A stretch of 12,603 nt of DNA from Pseudomonadota bacterium. GTDB taxonomy: Bacteria; Pseudomonadota; Alphaproteobacteria; Rhizobiales; Rhizobiaceae. Below are positions 6,146-12,603 of this stretch, piece after piece. Position numbers and translations under genes: made by a program. Positions within the stretch are counted from its first letter, which is position 1; every line of letters begins with the position of its first letter. The stretch spans positions 1 to 12,603 of the forward strand of contig JAEWHQ010000238.1 in NCBI GenBank assembly GCA_023387715.1. The letters are read 5' to 3'. The notes under the pieces were generated by a model, which did no database searches, was not told the DNA's origin, and saw nothing but the letters and a program-made list of their open reading frames with translations.

Positions 6146-6457
6146 ATGCTTGTATGTCATTGCAACTTTATTACTCAAAAACAAATTGAAGATACAATCA
6201 TTGAACTTCTGGATGAAGATTGCTGGCGCTTGATTGTGCCTTCAACTATTTACCATGCGATGTCTCGCCGCGGTCGGTGCAGCGGGTGCTTCCCAAATGT
6301 CATAGAAACGATCATAAAGGTCACTGAAGAATATCATCTTCGTCATAATCAGAATGATGAGAATGTCATATTGTTCATTGATCAAGTCAGATCCTTGCGT
6401 GAAAAATTTGGGAGAATAAAGCATGAAGGGCGAACCACAGGTCATCGAGCGGCTTAA
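6146..6457 (+). CDS. bfd: Bacterioferritin-associated ferredoxin, BFD-like [2Fe-2S] protein
   Basis: Bfd docks on bacterioferritin and passes electrons to its haem so that stored Fe3+ is released as Fe2+. The 103-residue product shows the cluster ligands CHC (Cys4, Cys6) and CSGC (Cys45, Cys48), the Fer2_BFD arrangement. The gap between the Cys pairs is 7 residues longer than in E. coli Bfd (Cys6 to Cys38). An extra Cys26 lies in [11 protein letters not shown], a stretch I associate with rhizobial relatives. After about residue 65 there is an extra charged tail of nearly 40 residues, against a 64-residue E. coli protein. ATG 6146 is chosen over an in-frame TTG at 6128 because the product then begins MLVCHCN and AAGGAG (6131-6136) sits 9 nt before it. 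The last 35 nt overlap bfr in another frame. GC is about 39% by hand count. Confidence 0.85.
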   Translation: MLVCHCNFITQKQIEDTIIELLDEDCWRLIVPSTIYHAMSRRGRCSGCFPNVIETIIKVTEEYHLRHNQNDENVILFIDQVRSLREKFGRIKHEGRTTGHRAA

Positions 6458-6905
6458 CGAGGCACTGTTTCTGGAACTCGGCGCAGTCAACCAATATTGG
6501 TTGCATTACCGCTTACTTGACGATTGGGGCTATGCGCGTCTTGCAAAAAAAGAACGCGAAGAATCCATCGAAGAAATGCAACATGCGGATCGTATTATTG
6601 AACGCATCATTTTCCTTGAAGGTCATCCAAACCTTCAATCGGTAGCGCCTCTGCGCATCGGTCAAAATGTCAAGGAAGTGCTGGAATGCGATTTGCAGGG
6701 CGAAATTGATGCCCGCACATCCTACAAGAAATCACGTGAAATCTGCGATCAGCTTGGCGACTATGTTACCAAGCAGCTTTTTGACGAGCTTCTGAAAGAC
6801 GAAGAAGGCCATATCGACTTTCTCGAAACACAATTGGAACTGCTTGGTAAAATTGGCGAAGAGCGCTATGGCCTGCTCAATGCAGCACCGGCAGACGAAG
6901 CCTGA
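6423..6905 (+). CDS. bfr: Bacterioferritin
   Basis: This cytoplasmic iron-storage protein assembles as a 24-subunit haem-containing shell that oxidises Fe2+ and holds it as a ferric mineral. It has 160 residues, the normal length. All di-iron ferroxidase ligands are present: Glu18, Glu51, His54, Glu94, Glu127 and His130. Met52, the axial haem ligand shared between two subunits, is in EEMQHADRI. The four-helix bundle covers about 4-145. ATG 6423 has GGGAG at 6410-6414, 8 nt upstream, inside bfd. It overlaps the end of bfd by 35 nt in the +1 frame, so translation is probably coupled and the two are made together. GC (about 49%) returns to the chromosomal norm here, unlike bfd. A bidirectional terminator follows. 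Confidence 0.97.
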   Translation: MKGEPQVIERLNEALFLELGAVNQYWLHYRLLDDWGYARLAKKEREESIEEMQHADRIIERIIFLEGHPNLQSVAPLRIGQNVKEVLECDLQGEIDARTSYKKSREICDQLGDYVTKQLFDELLKDEEGHIDFLETQLELLGKIGEERYGLLNAAPADEA

Positions 6906-6956
6906 TTAAATAATATTGAAGGCCAGCGGGAACAAGCCTTTCTTATATTAATGTAG

Positions 6957-6992
6957 AAAAGCCGCACTGATTGTTAGTGCGGCTTATTTTTT
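6957..6992. terminator. Bidirectional terminator between bfr and lpxB
   Basis: AAGCCGCACT (6959-6968) pairs with AGTGCGGCTT (6976-6985) around a 7-nt loop. T-rich sequence (ATTTTTT) follows on the plus strand and TTTTCT on the minus strand. It sits between the convergent bfr (stop 6905) and lpxB (stop 6997) and can stop transcripts from both sides. Confidence 0.9.
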
Positions 6993-6996
6993 ACTC

Positions 6997-8208
6997 TTAA
7001 GCATTTTGTCTGGCAGTTGCCAATTTAAGCACCACAGAGGCTGCCAATTCGCCCGATGGCTGATCTGTCGCCATCAACTCAGCAACCTCTTCAAAACCCT
7101 TGATTTGCGCCTCACGAGCAGGGCCGTCAATCAGCAAGCGCTGCAATTGCCGTGCCAAAGCACCCGACCGCATATAATGGTCGAAATATTCCGGCAAAAT
7201 TGGTTCATCCGTTATGATGTTCGGTAGTGCCGCACTCCAGATGGTAATACGTGGTAATAAAAACTGCCGTGCGAACCAATCCGTCTTATAAGCAAGCACT
7301 GTCGGCACCTGTGCCAAAGCCAGCTCCAGTGACACTGTGCCAGATGCGGCAAGTGCGGCATCGCTCTCCGAAAAGGCCAGATATTTGGCTTCATCACCGA
7401 CAACAATCTTAGGTTTTACAGGCCAGTTCTTAGACTGCTCCCGCACCGTCTCTTCCAGATGCGGCAAGGTCGGCAAAATAGCCTCAATGCTTTCAAAACG
7501 CAGCGCAAGCTCTTTCAGAGCTTCGCCAAAAACCGGCATCAGACCCTGTATTTCAGAACGACGTGAACCCGGCAAAATCAAAACTTGCCGCGGTGCTTTG
7601 GCATCCTTCAGCACACCGCGCTTCTTCTGTTTCTCACGCGCATCCAAGATCGGCTGCAATCCTGCCAAACGATGACCAACATAAGTTGCTTCCGGCCCAT
7701 GCAGTTTTTTAAGCACATCCACTTCAAACGGCAAAATCGTCAGTACATGATCAATATAATCGCGCATTTCTTTGGCGCGGCGCGGTCGCCATGCCCAAAC
7801 GGTTGGTGCGATATATTTAACGATTGGAATTGACGGATCGGCAAGGCGCACTTTTTTGGCAACGCGATGGGTAAAATCCGGACTATCGATAATCACCAGA
7901 CAATCCGGCTTTTCAGCAACCATTGCTTTTGCGGTCTGGCGAATACGCATGATCAGTTTCGGCAGATTTTTTAAAACCGCACCCAACCCCATCAACGATA
8001 TTTCATGCGGATTAAACAGGGTTTTCAGGCCGCGCTCTTGCAGATGCGCGCCGCCAACGCCAACGATGTCCACCAGACGATCTGTTTGCAGGCGCAGTGC
8101 ATCAATCAGATCTGCACCAAGCAGATCGCCTGATTCTTCACCTGCAACAATTGCGATCTTGAGAGGTGTGTGTTGCGATTGCGGACGGGTAATCACCGGC
8201 TTACTCAT
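6997..8208 (-). CDS. lpxB: Lipid-A-disaccharide synthase
   Basis: LpxB is a membrane-associated glycosyltransferase (family GT19) that joins lipid X to UDP-2,3-diacylglucosamine to form the tetraacyl disaccharide core of lipid A. The product has 403 residues, slightly longer than E. coli LpxB because of a 16-residue lead before KIAIVAGEESGDLLGA. Family marks are GEESGD at 23-28, IIDSPDFTHRVAKKVR, IAPTVWAWRPRRAKEM, ILPFEVDVL, YVGHRL, and the nucleotide-sugar part with LILPGSRRSEIQ and AASGTVSLELALAQVPTV. ATG 8208 lies 12 nt after the lpxI stop, with GAGG overlapping that stop codon as a possible ribosome binding site. The first eight residues, MSKPVITR, are identical to those of GltX in this window. 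It is last in the bamA-to-lpxB operon. Confidence 0.96.
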   Translation of the reverse strand: MSKPVITRPQSQHTPLKIAIVAGEESGDLLGADLIDALRLQTDRLVDIVGVGGAHLQERGLKTLFNPHEISLMGLGAVLKNLPKLIMRIRQTAKAMVAEKPDCLVIIDSPDFTHRVAKKVRLADPSIPIVKYIAPTVWAWRPRRAKEMRDYIDHVLTILPFEVDVLKKLHGPEATYVGHRLAGLQPILDAREKQKKRGVLKDAKAPRQVLILPGSRRSEIQGLMPVFGEALKELALRFESIEAILPTLPHLEETVREQSKNWPVKPKIVVGDEAKYLAFSESDAALAASGTVSLELALAQVPTVLAYKTDWFARQFLLPRITIWSAALPNIITDEPILPEYFDHYMRSGALARQLQRLLIDGPAREAQIKGFEEVAELMATDQPSGELAASVVLKLATARQNA

Positions 8209-8220
8209 CAGCGTCAGACC

Positions 8221-9108
8221 TCACTCAATAGGTGTTCGAACAAATGTCTCAATAAACAGGCCGCGTTTATTGGCCTCGGTTATCGTCTCGTGATAGCCAA
8301 GCACAAAACTGCGCCCTGCTTCAACTGCAATTCCTGCCAAGCCGGCTTTATCAGCATTGATCACGGTCTGAATGCCAATGGCTGGCAAATCGGCTCGCTC
8401 TTCCTGCGAAGGTTTGGCGCATTTTACCAACACACCACCACGCGGCGGAATACGCCCTGATGCACGAAGCTCAGCCACACGGATCAGCATCAGATCAGTG
8501 CCTTCTGCGCCTTCCAGCGCCACCACACGACCACCAACAGCAACGCCGCCCTGCCCGACATCAAGATCACCCAGCAAGCGCGCAGCCTCAGCGCCAAGCT
8601 GAATATTATGCTGCTCACGCTTGTCAGGACGTGCCGTGGTCAAACTTTGTGCCGGCATTGGCGACAGTAAATCAGGCACAATCTCATGCGCGCCGATCAC
8701 CTTAATATCATAATCTTCAAGCAAGCGGATAAAAGCACGAAGCAACGCGTCATCGCCTTTGCCCAATGCGCCGATCACTTTCGGCAGCGCTCGCAAAGTC
8801 GGCATGTCGAAGCGCAAATCAGATAAATGCGGACGATTAAGCACACCACCGGCTAAAATAACCTGTGGGATATTATGCGCTTTCATCGTCTTGATGAATT
8901 TTGCAAATTCAACGATTGAAAGTTCCTGATGCTCAAATTGATACAATTCAGGTGCTGCTTCGCCTCGCAGAGCAAAGATAAACGGCGCATTACCGCTGGC
9001 AGCTAAAGATTTTGCAACTTCAATCGGTAACAGTCCGTTTCCCGCAATAATCGCAGTGCGAGGGGAAACGGATTGATTTGCTATCGAATGACGATTATTG
9101 CTCGCCAC
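8221..9108 (-). CDS. lpxI: UDP-2,3-diacylglucosamine pyrophosphatase, LpxI type
   Basis: LpxI hydrolyses UDP-2,3-diacylglucosamine to lipid X and UMP, attacking the alpha phosphate. It replaces LpxH in alphaproteobacteria. The N-terminal domain begins at RTAIIAGNGLLPIEVA and the C-terminal DUF1009 domain covers roughly the second half. The conserved stretch VVALEGAEGTDLML contains the Asp that corresponds, by motif, to the one essential in the Caulobacter enzyme. The frame is open from GTG 9120. I prefer GTG 9108 (product of 295 residues beginning MASNNRH) because GAGG (9118-9115) then sits 6 nt upstream. GTG 9120 (299 residues) and ATG 9114 are alternatives without a clear site. On any choice it overlaps the end of lpxA by 14-26 nt, so translation is probably coupled. 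Confidence 0.94.
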   Translation of the reverse strand: MASNNRHSIANQSVSPRTAIIAGNGLLPIEVAKSLAASGNAPFIFALRGEAAPELYQFEHQELSIVEFAKFIKTMKAHNIPQVILAGGVLNRPHLSDLRFDMPTLRALPKVIGALGKGDDALLRAFIRLLEDYDIKVIGAHEIVPDLLSPMPAQSLTTARPDKREQHNIQLGAEAARLLGDLDVGQGGVAVGGRVVALEGAEGTDLMLIRVAELRASGRIPPRGGVLVKCAKPSQEERADLPAIGIQTVINADKAGLAGIAVEAGRSFVLGYHETITEANKRGLFIETFVRTPIE

Positions 9109-9931
9109 CGTCATCCTCACGGGCGTCTTTTGCTGACTTAATCAAAGGCGTACAGAATGCACGTTTTGAATCTGTTGTGACAAAGTCAATCAGATCAGCA
9201 ACTGCTTTTGAGTCGGCATAAGCAAGTTTCACGTCATTAGCGCGATCCTGCACAGGTTTTGTGCGATCGAACAACATACGTGACGCATGACGAACAGCAT
9301 GAATTTCTTTTCTGTCCATGCCGGAACGCTTCATGCCAATAATGTTCAGCCCCCCCAAATGCGCATGAACACCAATGACCATGCCAAATGGAATAACATC
9401 ACCGGCAACCGCAGCCATACCGCCCACAAAAGCATGATGGCCGATACGAGTGAACTGATGCACAGCAGAGCCACCGCCTAAAATGGCACGATGGCCAATT
9501 TCGCAGTGACCGCCAACCATCACATTATTGGCAAATGTTACATGATCTTCGACAATACAATCATGGGCAACATGCGCATAAGCCAAGAACGTGCAGTGAT
9601 CGCCGACAATGGTGCGGCCACGGCTGGTATCAGAACCACAATGCATGGTCACGCCTTCGCGGATTGTGCAATTGGTGCCGATTTCCAATGTGGTCGGGCC
9701 ACCTGTATGTTTACCGTTTTGCGGATCACAACCAAGCACAGCATGCGGGAAAACCTGTGCATGAGCACCAAGTCTTGTGGCACCTGTCACCACAACGTGG
9801 CTCATCAATTGAGAACCATCACCGATAACCGCCCCTGACTGGATGTGGCAGAAAGGCCCGACAGAAACGCCAGCACCAAGCTGCGCTCCGTCTTCAACAA
9901 ATGCGGTTGGGTGAATAATGGTCTCGGCCAT
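9095..9931 (-). CDS. lpxA: Acyl-ACP--UDP-N-acetylglucosamine O-acyltransferase
   Basis: LpxA starts lipid A synthesis by moving a 3-hydroxyacyl chain from ACP to the 3-OH of UDP-GlcNAc in the cytoplasm; the enzyme is a trimer. At 278 residues it has the usual length. The N-terminal two thirds is a left-handed beta-helix built of hexapeptide repeats (such as IGDGSQ, IGTNCT, IVGDHC, IGHRAI, IGHHAF). The catalytic His is in AHVAHDC (His123, with His120 beside it). The C-terminal helical part begins near LNIIGMKRSGM. ATG 9931 lies 5 nt after the fabZ stop, with GGGAAAGAG inside the fabZ end as ribosome binding site. The C-terminus is extended by an acidic tail (DAREDDGGEQ) whose coding DNA doubles as the lpxI start region. 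Confidence 0.97.
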   Translation of the reverse strand: MAETIIHPTAFVEDGAQLGAGVSVGPFCHIQSGAVIGDGSQLMSHVVVTGATRLGAHAQVFPHAVLGCDPQNGKHTGGPTTLEIGTNCTIREGVTMHCGSDTSRGRTIVGDHCTFLAYAHVAHDCIVEDHVTFANNVMVGGHCEIGHRAILGGGSAVHQFTRIGHHAFVGGMAAVAGDVIPFGMVIGVHAHLGGLNIIGMKRSGMDRKEIHAVRHASRMLFDRTKPVQDRANDVKLAYADSKAVADLIDFVTTDSKRAFCTPLIKSAKDAREDDGGEQ

Positions 9932-9936
9932 ATGTT

Positions 9937-10410
9937 TTACTCTTTCCCGTCTGGGACATGGGTCATTGCGGAAACTTCTGCTTCTGCAACTTTGACTCCG
10001 TCAACTTCAGCTACACACTGATATCTGGAGATGTTACCACGTTGTTTCAACTTATTGACATGCAATAAAAGTTGATCGCCCGGAACCACTGGCTTGCGGA
10101 ACTTGGCATTGTCAATGGTCATGAAATAAACCAGACCAGGACGACCCTGACCATTAGAAAGAACAACGATTGCTCCTGCAGTCTGTGCCATTGCTTCAAT
10201 GATCAAAACGCCCGGCATTACCGGCTTTTCAGGGAAGTGCCCCATGAAATGCGGTTCATTAATGGTCACATTTTTAACACCGGTAGCCGACTGGTCACCG
10301 TTGATATTAATAATGCGATCAATCATCAAAAACGGATAACGATGCGGCAGTGCATTCAAAACTTGGTGAATATCAGCCGCTTCAAGCTTAACCTCGTTGA
10401 TCTCAGTCAT
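9937..10410 (-). CDS. fabZ: 3-hydroxyacyl-[acyl-carrier-protein] dehydratase FabZ
   Basis: FabZ dehydrates beta-hydroxyacyl-ACP to trans-2-enoyl-ACP in fatty acid elongation and so competes with LpxA and LpxD for 3-hydroxyacyl-ACP. The 157-residue product is a single hot-dog domain. [12 protein letters not shown] is followed by the catalytic His58 in [12 protein letters not shown] and Glu72 in [14 protein letters not shown] 10410 is chosen because the product then begins [18 protein letters not shown] and AAGGAG lies 10 nt upstream. A longer frame to 10515 only reads through the end of lpxD and is not supported. It overlaps the lpxD stop by 8 nt (ATGACTGA), a coupling arrangement. Its place between lpxD and lpxA is the common proteobacterial order. 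Confidence 0.97.
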   Translation of the reverse strand: MTEINEVKLEAADIHQVLNALPHRYPFLMIDRIININGDQSATGVKNVTINEPHFMGHFPEKPVMPGVLIIEAMAQTAGAIVVLSNGQGRPGLVYFMTIDNAKFRKPVVPGDQLLLHVNKLKQRGNISRYQCVAEVDGVKVAEAEVSAMTHVPDGKE

Positions 10411-11458
10411 CAGAGGATTGCTCCTTCTTAGGTTGTCCAAAGCTGCGCAGGGTTGCCACTTCGCGGAACCACTGCTTGATAGGTCGGGCAGGAAAACCGC
10501 CCCATTTCTCTCCATCCGGAATATCGCGCATTACACCACTTGCTGCAGCGATCTGCACATTCGATCCGATAGTCAGATGGTCTGCCAGGCCGACACGTCC
10601 GCCCAGCATGGTCATATCACCAATCGTAACGCTGCCGGAAATCCCGCAATGCGCTGCTACGATGCAGTAACGTCCAATTTTTACATTATGTGCAATTTGC
10701 ACCAGATTATCGACCTTGGTGCCCTCACCGATAATCGTATCGCTCAATGAGCCACGATCAATCGTGGTATTCGCACCGACTTCGACATGATCCTGAATAA
10801 CAACACGGCCAAGTTGCGGCACTTTTTCGAGGCCAGCAGGCCCCGGCAGATAACCGAAACCATCCTGCCCCACACGCACACCCGGATGCAGAATCACATG
10901 ATTGCCAATGAAAGCGCACTGAACAGAAACACCCGGCGCGATATATGTATGACGCCCGATCTGGCAATTAGCACCGATAACGGCTGTTGCACAAATACGC
11001 GATCCTGCGCCGACAGTCACACCTTTACCGATAACAGCGCCTGCTTCAACAGTCGCACCATCTTCAATCACGGCAGTTGCGTGAATATTGGCACAAGACG
11101 AAATACCCGCCTCGCCCATCCACGGCTCAGGAAAGGCTGATGCAGGAAATAATTTTCGACCTAGCAGAGAAAAAGCATAATGCGGCTGCCTGACAATCAG
11201 TGCTGCCACGCCCGCCGGAACTGACGAAGCCATATCCTCAGTGCAAAACACACCAGCAGCGTTTAAATCTTTAAGCTGCGACGCATTCTTCTTACCTTCA
11301 ACAAAGACCAAAGCATCAGCTGAGGCATTATCAATGGAAGCTAAGCGCGCAAAAAAACGCGATGCCAACTGCACATTATGCAGTTTGGCACCGGTCAATT
11401 CAACAGCGTCTCCGATTGTAACGGGACGATCAAGTGGGAAGAAAACAGGATCTGCCAT
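10403..11458 (-). CDS. lpxD: UDP-3-O-(3-hydroxyacyl)glucosamine N-acyltransferase
   Basis: LpxD adds the second 3-hydroxyacyl chain, from acyl-ACP, to the 2-amino group of UDP-3-O-acylglucosamine, the third step of lipid A synthesis. The protein has 351 residues, a typical length. An N-terminal uridine-binding domain (about 1-110) is followed by a long left-handed beta-helix of hexapeptide repeats (about 118-310). The catalytic His257 is in [12 protein letters not shown], after [16 protein letters not shown]. The C-terminal helix carries [22 protein letters not shown] 11458 is chosen; the TTG one codon upstream is also open. The ribosome binding site GGGAGAGAAAG lies partly in a stable hairpin at 11471-11498, described separately. 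bamA ends 51 nt upstream. Confidence 0.96.
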   Translation of the reverse strand: MADPVFFPLDRPVTIGDAVELTGAKLHNVQLASRFFARLASIDNASADALVFVEGKKNASQLKDLNAAGVFCTEDMASSVPAGVAALIVRQPHYAFSLLGRKLFPASAFPEPWMGEAGISSCANIHATAVIEDGATVEAGAVIGKGVTVGAGSRICATAVIGANCQIGRHTYIAPGVSVQCAFIGNHVILHPGVRVGQDGFGYLPGPAGLEKVPQLGRVVIQDHVEVGANTTIDRGSLSDTIIGEGTKVDNLVQIAHNVKIGRYCIVAAHCGISGSVTIGDMTMLGGRVGLADHLTIGSNVQIAAASGVMRDIPDGEKWGGFPARPIKQWFREVATLRSFGQPKKEQSSDD

Positions 11459-11470
11459 CAAAACACTTTC

Positions 11471-11498
11471 TCTCCCGGCTCCATATGGCTCCGGGAGA
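11471..11498 (-). promoter_or_regulatory. Hairpin in the bamA-lpxD spacer overlapping the lpxD ribosome binding site
   Basis: An 8-bp stem TCTCCCGG / CCGGGAGA (11471-11478 and 11491-11498) has a 12-nt loop that itself contains CCATATGG. On the minus-strand transcript the 3' arm supplies the GGGAGA of the lpxD Shine-Dalgarno region, 12 nt before the ATG. There is no T-run directly after it, so full termination is unlikely. It may act as a translation control stem, an attenuator or an mRNA processing site. Confidence 0.6.
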
Positions 11499-11509
11499 AG
11501 GCAAATCGA

Positions 11510-12603
11510 TCAGAACTTGCTCGAGATACCAAAGTTGAAGTTCTGTACTTTATCCGAAGAAGCCTTGGAAGTTGGTACAGCATAGTCAAAGCGCAGCGGG
11601 CCAAATGGTGAAGCCCACATCAGGCTGAGACCAACAGAAGAACGGATCTTCTTATCATCACCCTCAACTTTACCAGTACCTTTAGATCCATAGAGCATAG
11701 CTGCATCAGCAAACAACGCACCGCGGATACCAAAGCTTTCCGGGATAACCGGCGTCGGGAACTGTAATTCAGCAGTTGCCTTCAGGTAGGTTGTACCACC
11801 AAGCCAGTAACGTTCACCGCTGCCATTTGAAGCTTCTTGATAAGGGCCCATGCTATTATATTTGAAGCCGCGGATCAGATCCTGATCATTTTTGAACAGG
11901 TCAAACATACGCACGCCGTCATCTTTAAACGCATGGATGTAACCACCGCCAACGCCCAACATACCGATCAGATCAGCATCTTCATGCAAGGTCTGATAAT
12001 ATTTGGCATCAACTGTTGACTTCAAGAACTTCGCATCACCGCCAAGACCGGCAAATTCCTGCGTAAAGCGGGCAAAGATACCGTCGCGCGGGTTTTGCTT
12101 ATTGTCGATGCTGTCATAAACCAGCGAATAGCTGATTGATGAGCGCAACCATGGACTATACTCAGCAGCTTCTGCAAGGGCTGGCGCGTAATCACCATCC
12201 GCCAGTTTCTTCTGATCAAGCTTATACTTTTCCTGAACCAGATTATAAGCAATACCGGCAGAGAAATTATCAGTGATTGGCAGACCAAAGCGGATCGAAC
12301 CACCAGTCTGTGTCACATCATAGTCGCGATCAACGCGGTGGCTACGGCGGAATACATCAAAACCGGCAGAGATACGGTTACCGAGGAAATAAGGCTCGGT
12401 GAAGGAGAAGTTGTAGTTACGCATATCGTTCTGACCTATACCGGCACCAAAACGGATATACTGACCACGACCGAGGAAGTTACGCTCGGTTACAGAACCT
12501 TCAACAGAAGCACCTGGTGTACCACCACCGGTCGCATAACCTGCACCAATGGAGAATTCACCAGTTGATTTTTCCATCACATCAACAATCAGCACAACCT
12601 GAT
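11510..12603 (-). CDS. bamA: Outer membrane protein assembly factor BamA, C-terminal part (runs off the window edge)
   Basis: BamA is the central beta-barrel of the BAM complex, which folds and inserts outer-membrane proteins. The window holds the last 363 residues, about half of the usual length, and the frame stays open to base 12603. The fragment starts at the end of POTRA5 (QVVLIVDVMEKSTGEF), then the first barrel strand FSIGAGYATGGG. The barrel shows alternating, aromatic-bounded strands such as NYNFSFTEPYFLGNRISAG. The conserved loop-6 motif appears as LIRGF (about 11863-11877). The protein ends in a beta-signal with terminal Phe (FNFGISSKF). The POTRA domains and signal peptide lie outside the window. 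It stands upstream of lpxD in the same direction, the usual proteobacterial order. Confidence 0.96.
   Translation of the reverse strand, partial: QVVLIVDVMEKSTGEFSIGAGYATGGGTPGASVEGSVTERNFLGRGQYIRFGAGIGQNDMRNYNFSFTEPYFLGNRISAGFDVFRRSHRVDRDYDVTQTGGSIRFGLPITDNFSAGIAYNLVQEKYKLDQKKLADGDYAPALAEAAEYSPWLRSSISYSLVYDSIDNKQNPRDGIFARFTQEFAGLGGDAKFLKSTVDAKYYQTLHEDADLIGMLGVGGGYIHAFKDDGVRMFDLFKNDQDLIRGFKYNSMGPYQEASNGSGERYWLGGTTYLKATAELQFPTPVIPESFGIRGALFADAAMLYGSKGTGKVEGDDKKIRSSVGLSLMWASPFGPLRFDYAVPTSKASSDKVQNFNFGISSKF

Noticed and set aside
6918..6944. A first terminator hairpin (AAGGC/GCCTT) right after bfr
   Set aside because: The stem is only about 5 bp with a 12-nt loop, and a far better terminator follows at 6957-6992.
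10411..10515. A 35-codon N-terminal extension of FabZ
   Set aside because: It only reads out of frame through the end of lpxD; ATG 10410 gives the normal FabZ start and length.

Overview
The window looks like chromosomal DNA from an alphaproteobacterium of the order Hyphomicrobiales (Rhizobiales), most likely family Brucellaceae. The evidence is the gene order comEC / gltX / gltA, the tight block bamA-lpxD-fabZ-lpxA-lpxI-lpxB, the use of LpxI (typical of alphaproteobacteria) for UDP-diacylglucosamine hydrolysis, and GltX and GltA sequences that read as Brucella/Ochrobactrum-like. Base composition is near 50% GC, lower than I recall for Brucella itself, so a Pseudochrobactrum-like genome is possible. 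That genus guess is from memory and is not proven here.

Layout. (1) 1-343, minus strand: N-terminal end of a ComEC/Rec2-type DNA-uptake channel gene, divergent from gltX. (2) 621-3539, plus strand: gltX (glutamyl-tRNA synthetase) and gltA (citrate synthase), closed by a strong intrinsic terminator. (3) 3713-4672, plus strand: a DUF1624/HGSNAT-like membrane acyltransferase with a cysteine-rich tail, convergent with a minus-strand MerR-family regulator (TTG start, 4681-5064). (4) 5300-5683, plus strand: an unrecognised, membrane-anchored 127-residue protein with four cysteines. (5) 5684-6905: an AT-rich regulatory region, then a three-gene iron-storage unit on the plus strand: an undescribed 51-codon ORF (5989-6144), bfd (6146-6457) and bfr (6423-6905). 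The three are read in three different frames with a 1-nt gap and a 35-nt overlap. Two ICE-like (Irr-type) palindromes lie upstream. (6) A bidirectional terminator separates bfr from the convergent minus-strand envelope operon bamA-lpxD-fabZ-lpxA-lpxI-lpxB (12603-6997).

How the genes work together. The minus-strand block makes the early lipid A intermediates: LpxA and LpxD acylate UDP-GlcNAc derivatives, LpxI removes UMP, and LpxB joins the two sugars. FabZ supplies the fatty acid elongation branch, and BamA inserts outer-membrane proteins. The iron unit couples a ferritin-type store (Bfr, with a complete di-iron site and the haem Met) to its [2Fe-2S] release partner (Bfd). Its promoter region looks iron-regulated.

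The parts most worth a second look are the 51-codon ORF translationally coupled to bfd, the paired Irr-like boxes, a four-tract G-quadruplex motif in the comEC leader, and a hairpin that would mask the lpxD ribosome binding site. I saw no CRISPR array, insertion sequence, tRNA or rRNA gene.
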